Below are positions 32,606 through 44,557 of a DNA stretch of 64,000 nucleotides, piece by piece; position 1 is the first letter of the stretch; every line of letters begins with the position of its first letter. Where the stretch lies: NCBI RefSeq assembly GCF_029867415.1, contig NC_081183.1, positions 115,673,118 through 115,737,117 on the forward strand. Direction: 5' to 3'. The stretch comes from Vicia villosa. Its lineage: Eukaryota; Streptophyta; Magnoliopsida; Fabales; Fabaceae. The translations under genes and the position numbers were made by a program. The notes under the pieces were generated by a model. It worked only from the letters and a program-made list of their open reading frames with translations. It was not told where the DNA came from and made no database searches.

Positions 32606-33319
32606 AATACCAGAAGAATGTTTTGAAAACAGAAAGAAGATTTTGAAAATACAGTTTTGAAAACAAGCTAAGAAGAGAAGGTTTTTGGGACTTACACTCT
32701 ATTAGAGGCCCAGTACTTTACAGTACTGGTGTAAAAGCAATTTGAAAAATGATTTGGAATGATACAAGGTTTTGTTGTTTGAAAACCCTAATCATTTGTT
32801 TTATTCGGAGATTGAAAACAGTTTTGAAAATTGACAAAAGTCAACTTAATTAAGGTAAAAATAAAGACTTTTAACTAATTAAGACCTAAACAATTAGGGT
32901 TTTATCATAAAATTATTTACAAAGTGATTAGGTTAAAATAAAGTGACAATATATATTTAAAGTATTTAAGAAAACACTTAAAAACATACTATTTTAAACC
33001 TAATTAAAATTCATGAAATAAATAATATTTTTATGATTTTTTTGACTATTCATAAAATAGATATATTAAATAATAGGTGTATGAAAAATGAAGTGAAAAT
33101 GATTTAATTTGATAGGTGAATTAATTGTGTGAAGTTGTGAAGAAAATAGATGTGACAAGTGATAAAAAATTAGGAATGTCTCCACCAAGGCTTGAACTCA
33201 CGCCCTTTAGGTCACATACCCAAAACCAAACCACTGGGCCAGCGCGCATGGTGATAGTGATACACATCCAACACATTATATTCTCAGATAAACGTGTAAA
33301 CCATGAAAAAAATAAAAGG

Positions 33320-33415
33320 AATAAAAAGTCTGGGGCGAGGGGGATTCGAACCCCAGACTTGAGGCATGAGGAGACTAAGAGTGCATGTGAGGCCACTAGG
33401 GCAAACGATGTATTC
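33320..33415 (-). other. tRNA-like module in the solo LTR
   Basis: The inverse copy of the 62932-63013 module, with GGGTTCGAATCCC-type B box and the 10-bp stem AAGTCTGGGG/CCCCAGACTT-like sequence. The second module lies near 33180-33255. Neither is a functional tRNA gene. Confidence 0.5.
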
Positions 33416-34353
33416 GTTTAAAACACGCTTTCAGTTAAATATATTTTAAACCCTCCCCTGAGAATCCAAAAATGGCGCCACCCACCATCTTCATCTTCAA
33501 CCTCAAGCTCTTCAGATTTGAACTTCTGAACTTACTCGTTTCTCAACCAAACGTGATGATGTAAAGATGAATTTCACTCCAAATTTCCTCACGAATCTAA
33601 ATATGTAACTAATATCTATTTATATTAACTACATCTAACTAATTTACCAGAAATCGTGAAGAACCCTAAATTTTAAAAATCAAATTAAATGACTATACTG
33701 AAAGATAAATGAATGATGATAGAGGGTTTTCAATCCTCTGATGATGCTGAACAAGATAGAATCGAGCTTTATCACAAAGAGTGCTTAAATTAAAGAGGTG
33801 AGGTTCAGAAACTTACCTCTGAAAATGGAGGTCGTGAGGATGATAGAGAGCACCTGGGCTTGGATGAATGATCTCAATAGCTTCCCTGAGACTCAATGAT
33901 GCTAACTGAATGCTTATTGGAGCTTGAATCCTCCTGAATTGCTCTATGGACCTCCCTCGATTTCAGCTTCAAGTGAACATGGAGGTTGTTGAATTTGGAG
34001 TTACAGATGAGCTGCAGCCATCTGGTTAGCTTCACTATGACCTGAGGAGTGTGCCTGGATGATTGGCTTGGCTTGAAACCTCCTGAATTGTTCTGTGGTC
34101 CTCCAACTGCAAGTGCTCCAAATGAGAGGTGGAGATGATGACTCTCCACGCCCAGCAGTGTTCCAGAGGTTTGGATCACCTCCAAATGCCTCCCTCAATG
34201 TGTTTGAATACTTATTTTCAAAGAGAGAGCTTTGGTTTGAAGAATCCGAGTCTTCTTGCCAAAGGACCTTTGAAAAAACTAAGTATGAAGAAAGAAAAGA
34301 GAAAGCAAGAATTCTGTTGCTTTGGTGTGTTTTTTGAATGAGAATGAGGCCTC

Positions 34354-34361
34354 TATTTATA
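34354..34361 (-). promoter_or_regulatory. TATA box of the Ogre solo LTR
   Basis: TATAAATA on the minus strand, about 1540 bp into the LTR, matching 61974-61981 in the 3' LTR. Confidence 0.65.
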
Positions 34362-35905
34362 GGCAATCGGTTCAGTATAGTTGCAGAAGAGTGAGCTTGC
34401 TTAATGAAAGAAGTTTGGTTTCTTAAGCATGAAGGAAGTTTGCAAATATCTCTTATGCAATGATGAGAATTTTGATTCCATTTGATCAATCCCCTAGCCC
34501 TCGATTTTGCTTGATCTTAGGGGACAATTCTGAGCCAGAAATGAGCTCTAATTGGTTGGTGAGAAGATTCCTTGGGTGATTCATCAATTTGCCATAAATT
34601 CACAAATGTAATCATTACATAATCACATGTTCTTGTTTTTAGAATCTTCTTCAATCCTTATGGCATGGTGAAAATGAATGCATGGCATTGTTTCAGATAT
34701 GTTATGGGTCGTGTAGCATCCATAATTGAGGTCATGTGCACAAAATTTCAAAGTTCAAAAATGATGCATGACCTATAATTTTACTTCATGAGGCCAACTT
34801 TGAACAAGCATAACTCTTAGCTCAAATTGAATTTGGAGAAGGTTGAACACAATTTGGAAAGCCCTAAACATCTACTTCAAATCATTAGTTTATGTCTTCT
34901 TCAGAATCATTTGGGAAATTTGTGAAAAATGAGCCCAAAGTTGGATGAAAACTAGGTTAAAACACTTAGAAAATTTTCTAAGTGTTTATGACCTAAAACT
35001 TCAAAATTTTCAAAACCCTTAAATGGTTGATCTTTTGAAAAAAGTTCTTATGTGAGATGTTGTTTTATTTTGCAAGATCTACAACTTTCATGTTGGAAGT
35101 TTTTTGAGTTGTGTAGGTGAAATTTTGAGTTCTCACTATGCCCTCAAAAACCCTAATTCCCGACTTTTTGCTCCTTGATGAATTTCTTTGAATTTCTTTG
35201 GTCAAATGACTTTGACATCCATATATTGATGATATTGATCTTTGAAAGTCATTTTTTGACCAAAAACCTTAAAAGTCAATGATGATCCCACACAGTTGAC
35301 TTTTCCTGACAAAGTGAATTTTTGGGCTTTTGTGTAGAAACAAGATCTTCTCCTCAAATGAATGATGTAAATGGATTATATTGAGGTAGTAGAGATTCTT
35401 GAATCATGTCTTGAGTTTTGGATCCATGCCCTGATTAAAAGTCAACTATCTTGGTGAATTAGGTCAAAAACCCTAATTGTCGACCAGAGGACAATGATGA
35501 GTGTAGACTTTGAATTGAGGTGTAATGTCCAGTGGATCTTGTCATAAGAGTTATTTGAAGATGATTAATGTCTTTGAATGGTTTCCTGGGGCTTTTTAAG
35601 GTTTCCCAAAGGTGATCCCTGATTTTAGTCCTTGATAGGCTCCAAACCCTAGTCTGTTGATCTGAGTAATCCTGTACTTAGATGACTGAGTGTCTTAATC
35701 AATCATAGGTGTAATAATGAGGCTTTTGAGTCTTATGATTGTATTAGAGACTAATCCCTCTATTGATTGATCCTTTGCCTGAGTTTTCTTGTCTTTGAAC
35801 ACCCTCGATTGAATGCCAGACTGCCCTGGGTACTTACTTTGACTTGATGAAAATCCTGAAGATATGTCATCTCAGGGGGGTCAAAAATTAGGGTATGACA
35901 CCGTG

Positions 35906-37860
35906 CGAACGGACGAATATATGACTTAATATTTAAGCAACACTGATCTCAATATTTTATACATAATATCAATTATAATTTTTTTAATTATCTACCATAT
36001 AAGAAGATAAGATGTTTTGGAAAATACTAATTTACCCTTCGCTTCATGTGATGTAAATTCCCAAACTCAACCCTCTATCCTATACATAACGCTAAATCAA
36101 AACTATTCGAACTCAACATCTTCAATGACATTTCTATCAAATATTACAGATTTCTTTTCGATGAGCAATATTTGATCCGTGTTTTGGTTTTTGTTTATAT
36201 TTGGTTTTGACTCTCCTTAAATTTCTAATGTTAAATTCTATTTGCAGTAAATTTATTATTCTTTAGGTGATAGAGAGAAAGTGAAAGTTTGGTTGCAACG
36301 GTGACATATCCTTTATGTTGTATTTGCTTTTCGAGCATTATGATTCTCAGCGTACTTGGATCAATTTTCCTGTCGGCTTCATCAATTATTTTCTCGCATC
36401 ATATCTTTGTGGCGGATTTGGGTGGAGTATTTGGTAAGAGTATATGTTCTTCAAACCAGAAATGAATTTAAACTCACCTATTGCAAATATTGTACCTAAC
36501 CAGTGCTGATATTACAGGAAAATCCTTGAATAATTTAGCAATTCAATAAAATTTTATTTTTATTGTTTACTACTGATGTACTTTACTAATATGAGATCAA
36601 GATAAACAGGTACACACTTGGTTTTGGTTTTGATGGAATAAGTAAGAAGAAAAAATAAGTAAGAAAAAATATAATAAATTAATAAAATAGAAATAAACAA
36701 TAAAAGAAGAAAAGAATAATAAATTGATAAAGTATAAAAGTTAAAAATATTTTAAAAACAACTTAAATAATACAATATATTAATAGAATTATTAAAGAAT
36801 ATTATAATATTATATGTAATTTATCAATTCCATTCATAAAATTATACATCTTCAAAAACTAAAAAGAAAACGCATCAACAATGATGAAGGAGAAAAAACT
36901 TCAAAATTATTTTAAAGATTAGTATAATTTGGAATGCTATAAAATTACAAATATGTGAAATAAAAAAATTGAAAAATATCTTAATTTCATATATAATTAT
37001 TCCATTTATAATAGAGAAGTATTTAAAATCTATACTAAAATATAATAGAGAAGTATTTAAAATAAATTTAAAATATATAACAAATTAAAAAAATAAAAAA
37101 TATTAAATAATATTATGATATGATGCGCTGATGTAATATCACGATGCAAGGGCATTAGACACGTTTAGAATATATAAACGTGGGTTAAAAGACATTTTTT
37201 AATAGGAAGTTTTTTTTCTTTATTTAAATTTTATACTAATGAAAAGTTATTTTTTTTATTTAGTTATGATTTAATTATTAATACTATTTAATATAAATGA
37301 TGTTAAATTAAATATAACTTAAATTAATTAATTAAATTAAAATAAATCAATGACTAATCTTATTAATTTATTGTTAACAGAAAATAATAAATTGTTATGA
37401 GAATAAGATTTCATTACTTTATTATATTTTTTTTTATTTTTTTCATAAATCAATTAAATAATAGTATGTGGAAGAGAATAAGGTTTTAGATAGAGTTAGT
37501 GAGATGTAAAAAAATGGTTTAGTGGTCGATAATAGTGTGGAGAAGTTATAATAGTGGAAATAAGTTTTACGGTAGAAAAAAATAAAATAATATATAAATA
37601 GAAGAAAAATTACAAATCTATCCTTAATTTTATAAGATATATGAGATACGGAGAAAAATATTTTAATCTTCTGACGGAAAAAAAACTAAAAAGAAAAAAA
37701 TATTAAATGTCATTAATTGAATTAATTACTTCAACAATATTTTCTACTATTTAAAAAATAAAATTAACATTAAATAATTCTGTAAATATTATAAATTATA
37801 AATTTTTGTGTAAAATATCAATACATTTTGACAAATATAAAATAAGTTGATCTTTTGTCA
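35906..37860. other. AT-rich intergenic DNA
   Basis: No gene recognised. A stretch at 36320-36435 stays open for about 35 codons on the plus strand but matches nothing I know and ends in a stop. The rest is homopolymer-rich AT sequence. Confidence 0.35.
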
Positions 37861-37975
<115 letters not shown>

Positions 37976-38204
37976 TTGCATGTTACAACTAAAGGTCATG
38001 TAAAAAAAAAAATATACACAAAAATTTAACTTGGACTAGAGAAAAAAATATCGGTTATTTATTATCTTTTTTAAATTTTTACTAAACAAACATAGTTTTC
38101 TCTTCTTTTGAAATATAAAAATAAATATACTTAAATGTATCACGAGATAAATGTGTTATTTTTTTACAATTCATAATTATTTTATAATCATCAAAACAAA
38201 AATG

Positions 38205-38249
<45 letters not shown>

Positions 38250-38299
38250 ATTTTACTAATTGTGTGAATTTTATAATAATAGAATTAACACACCAGTAT

Positions 38300-39590
38300 C
38301 AGTACAAACGAACAGGTATTAATATCAAAATTCGTGCAAACTCACATGTTATTAAATTTTTTATACAATTTAAAAATATATGCGTGCAGTGGGTAAGTAT
38401 CGCACGTTGGGTAAGTACCTGTACGGACGTGCAGGTGTCCAGATCCGAATTTCTACGAATCCACAGGTTATCACATTTTTTGTATAATTAAAGAAAATAA
38501 AAAATATTTTTAATAATGTATGAATTCAAACACGAGAAAAATATATTATTTTTTTAACTATTTATGTTATCAATGTTATTATTTTGATTTGTTTAAATTT
38601 AAGATACAATATTTATTAAGTTAATATATCAAAATTTGAAATATATATTATTTATGTAAAATAATTTCGGTAATAAAATTTTATTTTTATTTTAAAAATA
38701 TGTAGTTTTACAAAAAAAAATAAAAAATTGGATAGAAAAATATTGTTTTTCTTATTTACATTTTTATTATATTTTGAAAACAAAAGCGTGCGTACCACAT
38801 CAGTTCCCATGCGAACGCACGAAATACACACCAGGTACCGTATGAACGCAAGGATAACCATACCAGAATTCGTGTGAGCCCACATGTTATTTTTTATACA
38901 ATTAAGGAAAATAAAAATAAATATATTTAAAATAATGTATGAATCCAATCACGGAAAAAATCTGTTTTTTTTATTATTTATATTACTAATATTTTTGTTT
39001 TGACATTTTTTTAATTTAAGATACAATACTTTTTAAGATAATATATGAAAATTTGAAATATATATTATTGATATAAAACAATTTTGTTTTTATTTTAAAT
39101 ATATGTCTTTCTTATAAAAATAATAAACTTTTTAGGTAAAACAATTTTACTTTTCTTATTTTTATTACATTTGAAAATAATAGTGTGCGTACCACATCAG
39201 TACTCGTGCGAATGTACTGATAACACACCAATACCGTGTGAACTACGTGTAACCATATTTAAATCCGTGTGAACCATAAATTTAATTTATGAAAAATTAA
39301 AATATATATTATTAATGTAAAATAATTTTGATAAAACAATTTTATTTTTCTTTTAAAAACATGTCTTTTTTTTTTTAAAAGTATTTTTTTTTTACAACAA
39401 TTTTGTTTTTCCTATTTACATATTTTTATTATAATGTTTAACTTAATTCAATTTAACTCTATTAATAATAATTAGTCACAGATCTATATTCATGCAAATG
39501 TACGGATATCCTACTAATTTATAATAAAGTAAAATATATTCTTATATTATATTTATTAAACTCTTGTACGGATGCTTTACTAGTTGTATC
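38300..39590. repeat. Diverged ~0.4-kb tandem repeats (about 3 units)
   Basis: Units share a CCACATGTTA-type start (38341, 38461, 38880), an ATTTAAGATACAATA centre (38600, 39014), and GTGCGTACCACATCAGT with CATGCGAACGCACG-like inverted words at their ends (38789, 39186). The period is about 395-425 bp. They could be a local satellite or tandemly inserted non-autonomous elements. No coding frame. Confidence 0.6.
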
Positions 39591-40209
39591 ATATAACAAA
39601 ATTATTAGGCCTTAATACAACTCATAGGATAAACACTAATTTTAACTTGAGTTAGAATACAGTTTTTCAATCTGCAACAACACCATGCAACCGAATCAAT
39701 TTTGCAGCAACAACCAAATTAAATTGTATCTAAAAATGATATCGAGGGTCCACATAATATAGGAAAACGAACATGTTGGTATGCGTAAAAAAACAATGGA
39801 ACCTAATGTTACTTCTATAAGAGACAAGAAGGACCTTGAAAGGAATAATTTGTCATAAGAAACTAGTAAGAGTAACATGCATGACTTTAAATGCACAGCC
39901 TCGAGACTTTTGTTTACAAACTGACAAAAAAAGACCACACTGAATCTAGTACTATTAGGTTTGTAGTGTGACCCTCACCAAAATAGACTAGTATGGGCTC
40001 TCAATTATAATTTCATCTTATTGTTACCAATCTCGGCATTCTAGAAACATGGATTTAATTTGGCTTGTTTTTTCTTGTCGTGTTATAAAAGTGTTGGTAT
40101 AAACACATTTTGAGAGAAAATTTTGTTCTTTATTAAATATCATATTTTTTAAAGTTTTTATCAAGTTAACAAAAATCAAATTATTAATGAGAAATTTACT
40201 ACTATAAAA

Positions 40210-41306
40210 CACTACTAGAAAATTCGCTTTTAGTGACTGAATTAAAGAGACCGAAAAACTTTAAAAATCGGTCACTAAAACATTTAGATTTTGTTTGCGA
40301 GTTTGGAGGGGAGGGAAGGGAAGACTTCTAAAAGCAAAATTTTAAAAAAATATAAAAAAATATTTGACATTTAACAAAAAAATGATTTTGTTTAGAATGA
40401 TAAAAGAGTCATTATCATTACTAAATTTTTAATTTTTAGAATACTATAACAACCTAAAATATATTTGGAAAATTTATGTAAGTCCTTCAAAACCTTCCTT
40501 CAATATAATTTTTGAGTTCCCCCATTTTATAAGGTTTTTGATATTAAAAATAAAATTAAATCCTCCAAAACCCTCCTACCCAAAACCTTTTTTTTCCACC
40601 AAATCCTTCCTATTTTCCAAAGCCCGGATTTAGCGACCATTACTTTTCGGTTGAAAAAGAGCTAGTCGCTAAGCTTTTGCGACAAATTTAGTGACCGAAA
40701 TTTAGAGACTGAATTAGTGATTGATTTTAGAGACTGATTTTAGTGTTCTTTTTCATAAAATAAAATTTAAAGTTGTGAACTCCATGTATTTTAATAAGAA
40801 TTTGCCACTACACCGATTAACAACTATTGTAATATTTTATATTTAAATATTTATACATATAGTTTTATATAAATATATTAAAACAATAAAAAAATTGAAA
40901 ATTTTAGTAAATATTAAAAATCGAAAGAAAATTAAAATCTTTAAAAAAATGGAAAGGAAATAGTAACAAATAAAGAGTATTAAAAATAGAAAAAGAAAAT
41001 AAAAAATATTAGTGATCGAAATTTGGTCTCTAATTTATATATAAAAATTAAATTGTATATAAAAATATTTTTTGCGACCGATTTAGTGAGCACTTAAAAT
41101 TGGCTCATGAATATCATATTTTGGTGGCTAATTCGGTCACTATAGTGACCGAAGTTTCGGTCATAAAATGTTGGTCTCTAAATCGGTGGCTGATTTATTT
41201 TAGTGACCTCTTAAAATTTGCTCGTGAATATCAAACTTTGGTGGCTAATTCGGTCACTACAGTGACCGAAAATTTCCGGTCACTAAAAGCAAATTTTTTA
41301 ATAGTG
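40210..41306. mobile_element. Non-autonomous CACTA (CMC) DNA transposon
   Basis: The left end is CACTACTAGAAAATTCGC and the right end, read inward on the minus strand, is CACTATTAAAAAATTTGC. Both continue into TTTTAGTGACYG subterminal sequence. AAA flanks both sides (40207-40209, 41307-41309), the 3-bp duplication typical of CACTA elements. Inside are many GGTCACTA/TAGTGACC words, and a ~119-bp tandem duplication near the right end (41122 and 41241). At 1097 bp with no frame, it must depend on a transposase from elsewhere. Confidence 0.85.
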
Positions 41307-41309
41307 AAA

Positions 41310-43984
41310 GTACATTTTATCACGGTTGGAATAATGATTTCACAATAGGTGTGATAGTAAGTATGTTATTTTCTATTACAGGCGAGTGGCTATAATGAGA
41401 AACTAGATAGTGCATCACGTTTCACCAGTCATGAAAATCAACCATAATAAAATGTGATCAGGTCACGTGTTGAATTCCCAGTCAAACCATGCGTATACAC
41501 CATTTGGCGCGATACATTTCACCACAGTTGGCTGATACAAGCGAGGTGAATTTCTTTATTATTTTTAAATTTTTCATATATACCAGATTTTCCTTTTAAT
41601 TCCTATAAATTTCATTGAAGCAAGATGTCTAACATGTACGAACGTCTTTAAATTTTTTTGGTGTACATGGTGCAGTGTCGTTAAACATCTATGTAAATTT
41701 GAAAGAAATGTTAAAATCACCTGATTTAAAATAATAACAAACTTTTATATAGTATAAATCAATAATATGTTATTGTAAATATATTACTTGCTCACAAGAA
41801 TCAACAATGCTTGCAGAGATGATGTTTATCATGTATTTCATGACATAATAACCACATTTGTATCTTACTGATTGTTTTCTTGTCTACAAATTTATTTTAT
41901 ATATTGATAAATAATACAAAGAAAAAACATACAATTATAGATAAATGAATGTTACAAATAATACATTAATCAAAGAGGTATAAAATTTGGACTTTTTCTA
42001 AGTCCGGTCAACATAATGCTTCTCTCCACAACTTTATATATTGAAAACAATTTAAACATTACACATTAAACTACTTACAAAGGCAAATAAAATATTGCTA
42101 AAAGTCTCATAAAATATAAATTTACGTAGAAATTGGGGACTTCTTGAAGAGAGGAGCACTAGTAAAAGCTTTGATCATCAATCTTTCCACCTTTCTCCTC
42201 CAATTTCAGAATCCATCAACTAGAGATGAGTTATAGTAGGTTTTTAATTGGGGAACGTAGCACATTTTTAGGTTAAGGCATGAGGCATTGGGGTAGAGCT
42301 TGTGATGGATGCTTGAATTGTTGTGTGATTGTGTTGATAACTTATTGCATGTTTGAGTTCTAACCATACTATGTCTTTGATTGTGCAATTCATGTTGTAT
42401 GTGTGGTTAGGATTGATGTGAGATGGTTTGGAAATGATTTATATGTAGAAAATTTATGAGCATTTTTCTGTTTAGCCACTGTGGTAATCGACTACCACAT
42501 ATTGGTAATCGGTTATCACATATTGGTAATTTATTACCAGCATAAAATTGGGTTCTAAGTCTGTTCTGAGGACTGGTGATCGATTACCACAAGCAATTAG
42601 CCTAGAAATTCTTGTAGAACTGAAAAATAGTGTATCTTGAGTTTTGTAACTAAGAATGAGACGCGGCCAAATGCGTTGGAAAGCTAGTTTTAAGCCTTAT
42701 ACTGTTGTGATGTTTTGGAAATGGTTTTATGCATAAGTTCTGGAGAAAGGAACGTTCGTTACAATTATTTAAATTTTGGTATAAATAGAAATTTCTAGTG
42801 TTATATTTCGTGTATTGAAATTACTGCAAAAAATTCAATATACTCAAATTACCCGAGCGAAGTAAGAAAAGAGTCTAGGAGAGTGCAATGTATGTATGTA
42901 ACCATCATTTTTTATTAATACAAAGTCTTTTACATTAAATTATTTTCTACATTTTACTTTCTGTCGAAACCTTTATATTTTTTGCATACACATTTTTTTA
43001 TCTTTTCATTTTATCTTAAAGATTTCGTCTACGCCAAAATCTTCATCCTTTTATGCAAAATACATACAAACATTAGAAACTTTGTGGACATATGTCCTAG
43101 GATCATTTAGCCGATCATACAAGTAACCTTTTTGAAGACTAGCGCTTGTTTACCGAATTTCACGATAAACAATACAAAATAAAATTATAATCTATCAAGA
43201 TTGAACTCTCTCACACAATGTTAAAATCGTTGTTACCTAACCAGTTGTGCCAGGTCTGCAATTACATTAAGTCCCTGGTTATATTATTTATTACAGTAAG
43301 GCCCTTGGGAATAATGTCATGGTTTAATATGTTTGGAAAAATAAAACATAGAGAAAAAAAGGAGCACAATCACAACACAAGAGCATAACGTGGAAACTCC
43401 AAAATCGGAGAAAAAATCACGGTCGTTGTCAATAGACAACCAGAGAATAACACTATGTGAAAATTGTTACAACATATAATATTCCCTCAAATATCCCAGA
43501 CCCCCAATACACTGACACCCAAAATTATACATAATTAATTAATTAATTATTTGAATTTCTATAAAAACAAGTTATTAATTAAATTATTGTTTATTATTTC
43601 GAAAAATAATTACTTTAAAATTAATTTTTAAATTTATATTATAATTTAATAATAGTATAAAATTAATGTTTGCTTTTTGAATATATGAAATGGAAAATTT
43701 GTATGATATGACGCCACATAAGCTCTACCAAGTCAAGGCTACATCATACAAAAAAGTGCCAACTAATCAATTTTGAAGAGGACCAAAATAAATGTAAGAA
43801 ATGCTAAATTTGAGGATGAAAAAGCTGATTTTTTTAAAGAGGGACTAAAAACTTCAAATAATTAGAATTGAAGGATCAAAAGTGCATTTAAGTCAGATAA
43901 TTATTATTTAAAATATAAATCATCAATTTTTAATATATGATGATATTACACCTTTAATTTATTTAAAATATAAATTATCAATTA
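41310..43984. other. Intergenic DNA with LTR-like remnant
   Basis: No intact gene. Positions 42200-42910 look like a degenerate LTR: a palindrome cluster, a TATA-like GGTATAAATAG (42778-42788) and a leader. Positions 43370-43530 resemble a widespread plant non-coding repeat, which I cannot name. The rest is AT-rich. Confidence 0.35.
42481..42592. repeat. Cluster of GGTAATCGATTACC-like palindromes
   Basis: Four dyads around the centre TCGA or its variants, at 42481-42498, 42503-42520, 42523-42539 and 42574-42591. They lie about 190-300 bp upstream of the TATA-like sequence at 42778. Confidence 0.6.
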
Positions 43985-44170
43985 CAACTGCCACTCGGTC
44001 CTCCAAATTGAAGAGAATATCCATATTGTATATTTCGTTTTGCATAGTAGTCAGCTCCAAAGCATTTAGGGGCATCATGGTAAATTCCTACCGCAAAATT
44101 ATTAGGTCCATAATAAATTGAATTAGTTCTATTTTTATATCCAATATTTTATATTCCAAAGTATTTCTGT
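43985..44170 (-). pseudogene. Neprosin-family (DUF239) C-terminal exon fragment
   Basis: A minus-strand stretch of about 55 codons ends in a natural-looking stop at about 43984. It carries the C-terminal signature of plant neprosin-domain proteins: a Cys followed by a Tyr pair (KCFGADYY), then GYSLQFGGPSGSCN at the end (the family usually has an aromatic-GGPGG-x-C ending). A frame break (TAA near 44148) and the missing upstream domain show that it is a fragment. Neprosins are secreted glutamate-class peptidases, and nothing here suggests activity. It lies just upstream of a copia-type purine tract on the opposite strand, so it may have been carried inside an element. Confidence 0.55.
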
Positions 44171-44228
44171 TGTTTATGTTGCTGAAAACTGAATGTAATA
44201 TTTAAATTTGTTTTAGCCCAAATTTGCC

Positions 44229-44557
44229 AAAAGGGGAGATTGTAGATTTTCTGTTTGTATGGTTGGCATTAATTTTAGTAAAACAAAATAAACAACAACA
44301 TGTTATATAGAATGTTTCAATGTTGCATAAGATATATGTTAAACAAGATGCTTTATTTACTACATATTGTATAACATTTCGAACAAGATGTCTTATGCAA
44401 ATATCATCTGACATCATGACTAAGTGTTAAGTTGGACTTTTGGATTCTGGTTAGGTTGTTACAGATGTTGAATATTTGGAGAATATTATGCAATCTAATA
44501 TAACGCTTAACCTAATGATAAAATATTTTATCTATTTAAAGAGATTTGATTGGTTTC
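44229..44557 (+). mobile_element. Copia polypurine tract and start of LTR, interrupted
   Basis: AAAAGGGGAGAT (44229-44240) is followed by TGTAGATTTTCTG, an LTR-like start. The sequence runs about 317 bp and stops at an Ogre-like LTR end at 44558. The rest of this LTR is not found in the window. Confidence 0.45.

Larger units (their letters stand above)
29713..35900 (-). mobile_element. Ogre solo LTR (6188 bp, minus)
   Basis: On the minus strand it starts TGTCATACCC at 35900 and ends CCACCACA at 29713, with CCGTG on both sides (29708-29712 and 35901-35905). No internal sequence is left, so it is a solo LTR made by recombination between two LTRs. Its start region matches the 3' LTR at 60433-64000 in inverse orientation, collinear for about 3.57 kb. 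Its end region matches 47127-47434. It therefore defines the LTR length of the Ogre family of this window. Contents from its 5' end: TATA box, leader, two tRNA-like modules, ACCGGGAATAAT hairpins, a 68-bp tandem array, conserved tail. Confidence 0.92.

Noticed and set aside
33874..34489. 103- and 162-aa minus-strand frames in the solo LTR, with a 91-aa counterpart at 62186-62461
   Set aside because: They lie in the LTR leader after the TATA box and are similar only as LTR copies. I recognise no domain; a short leader peptide cannot be excluded but is not supported.
36320..36435. Possible gene fragment with a short open stretch
   Set aside because: Only about 35 codons, no recognisable family, and no second exon nearby.
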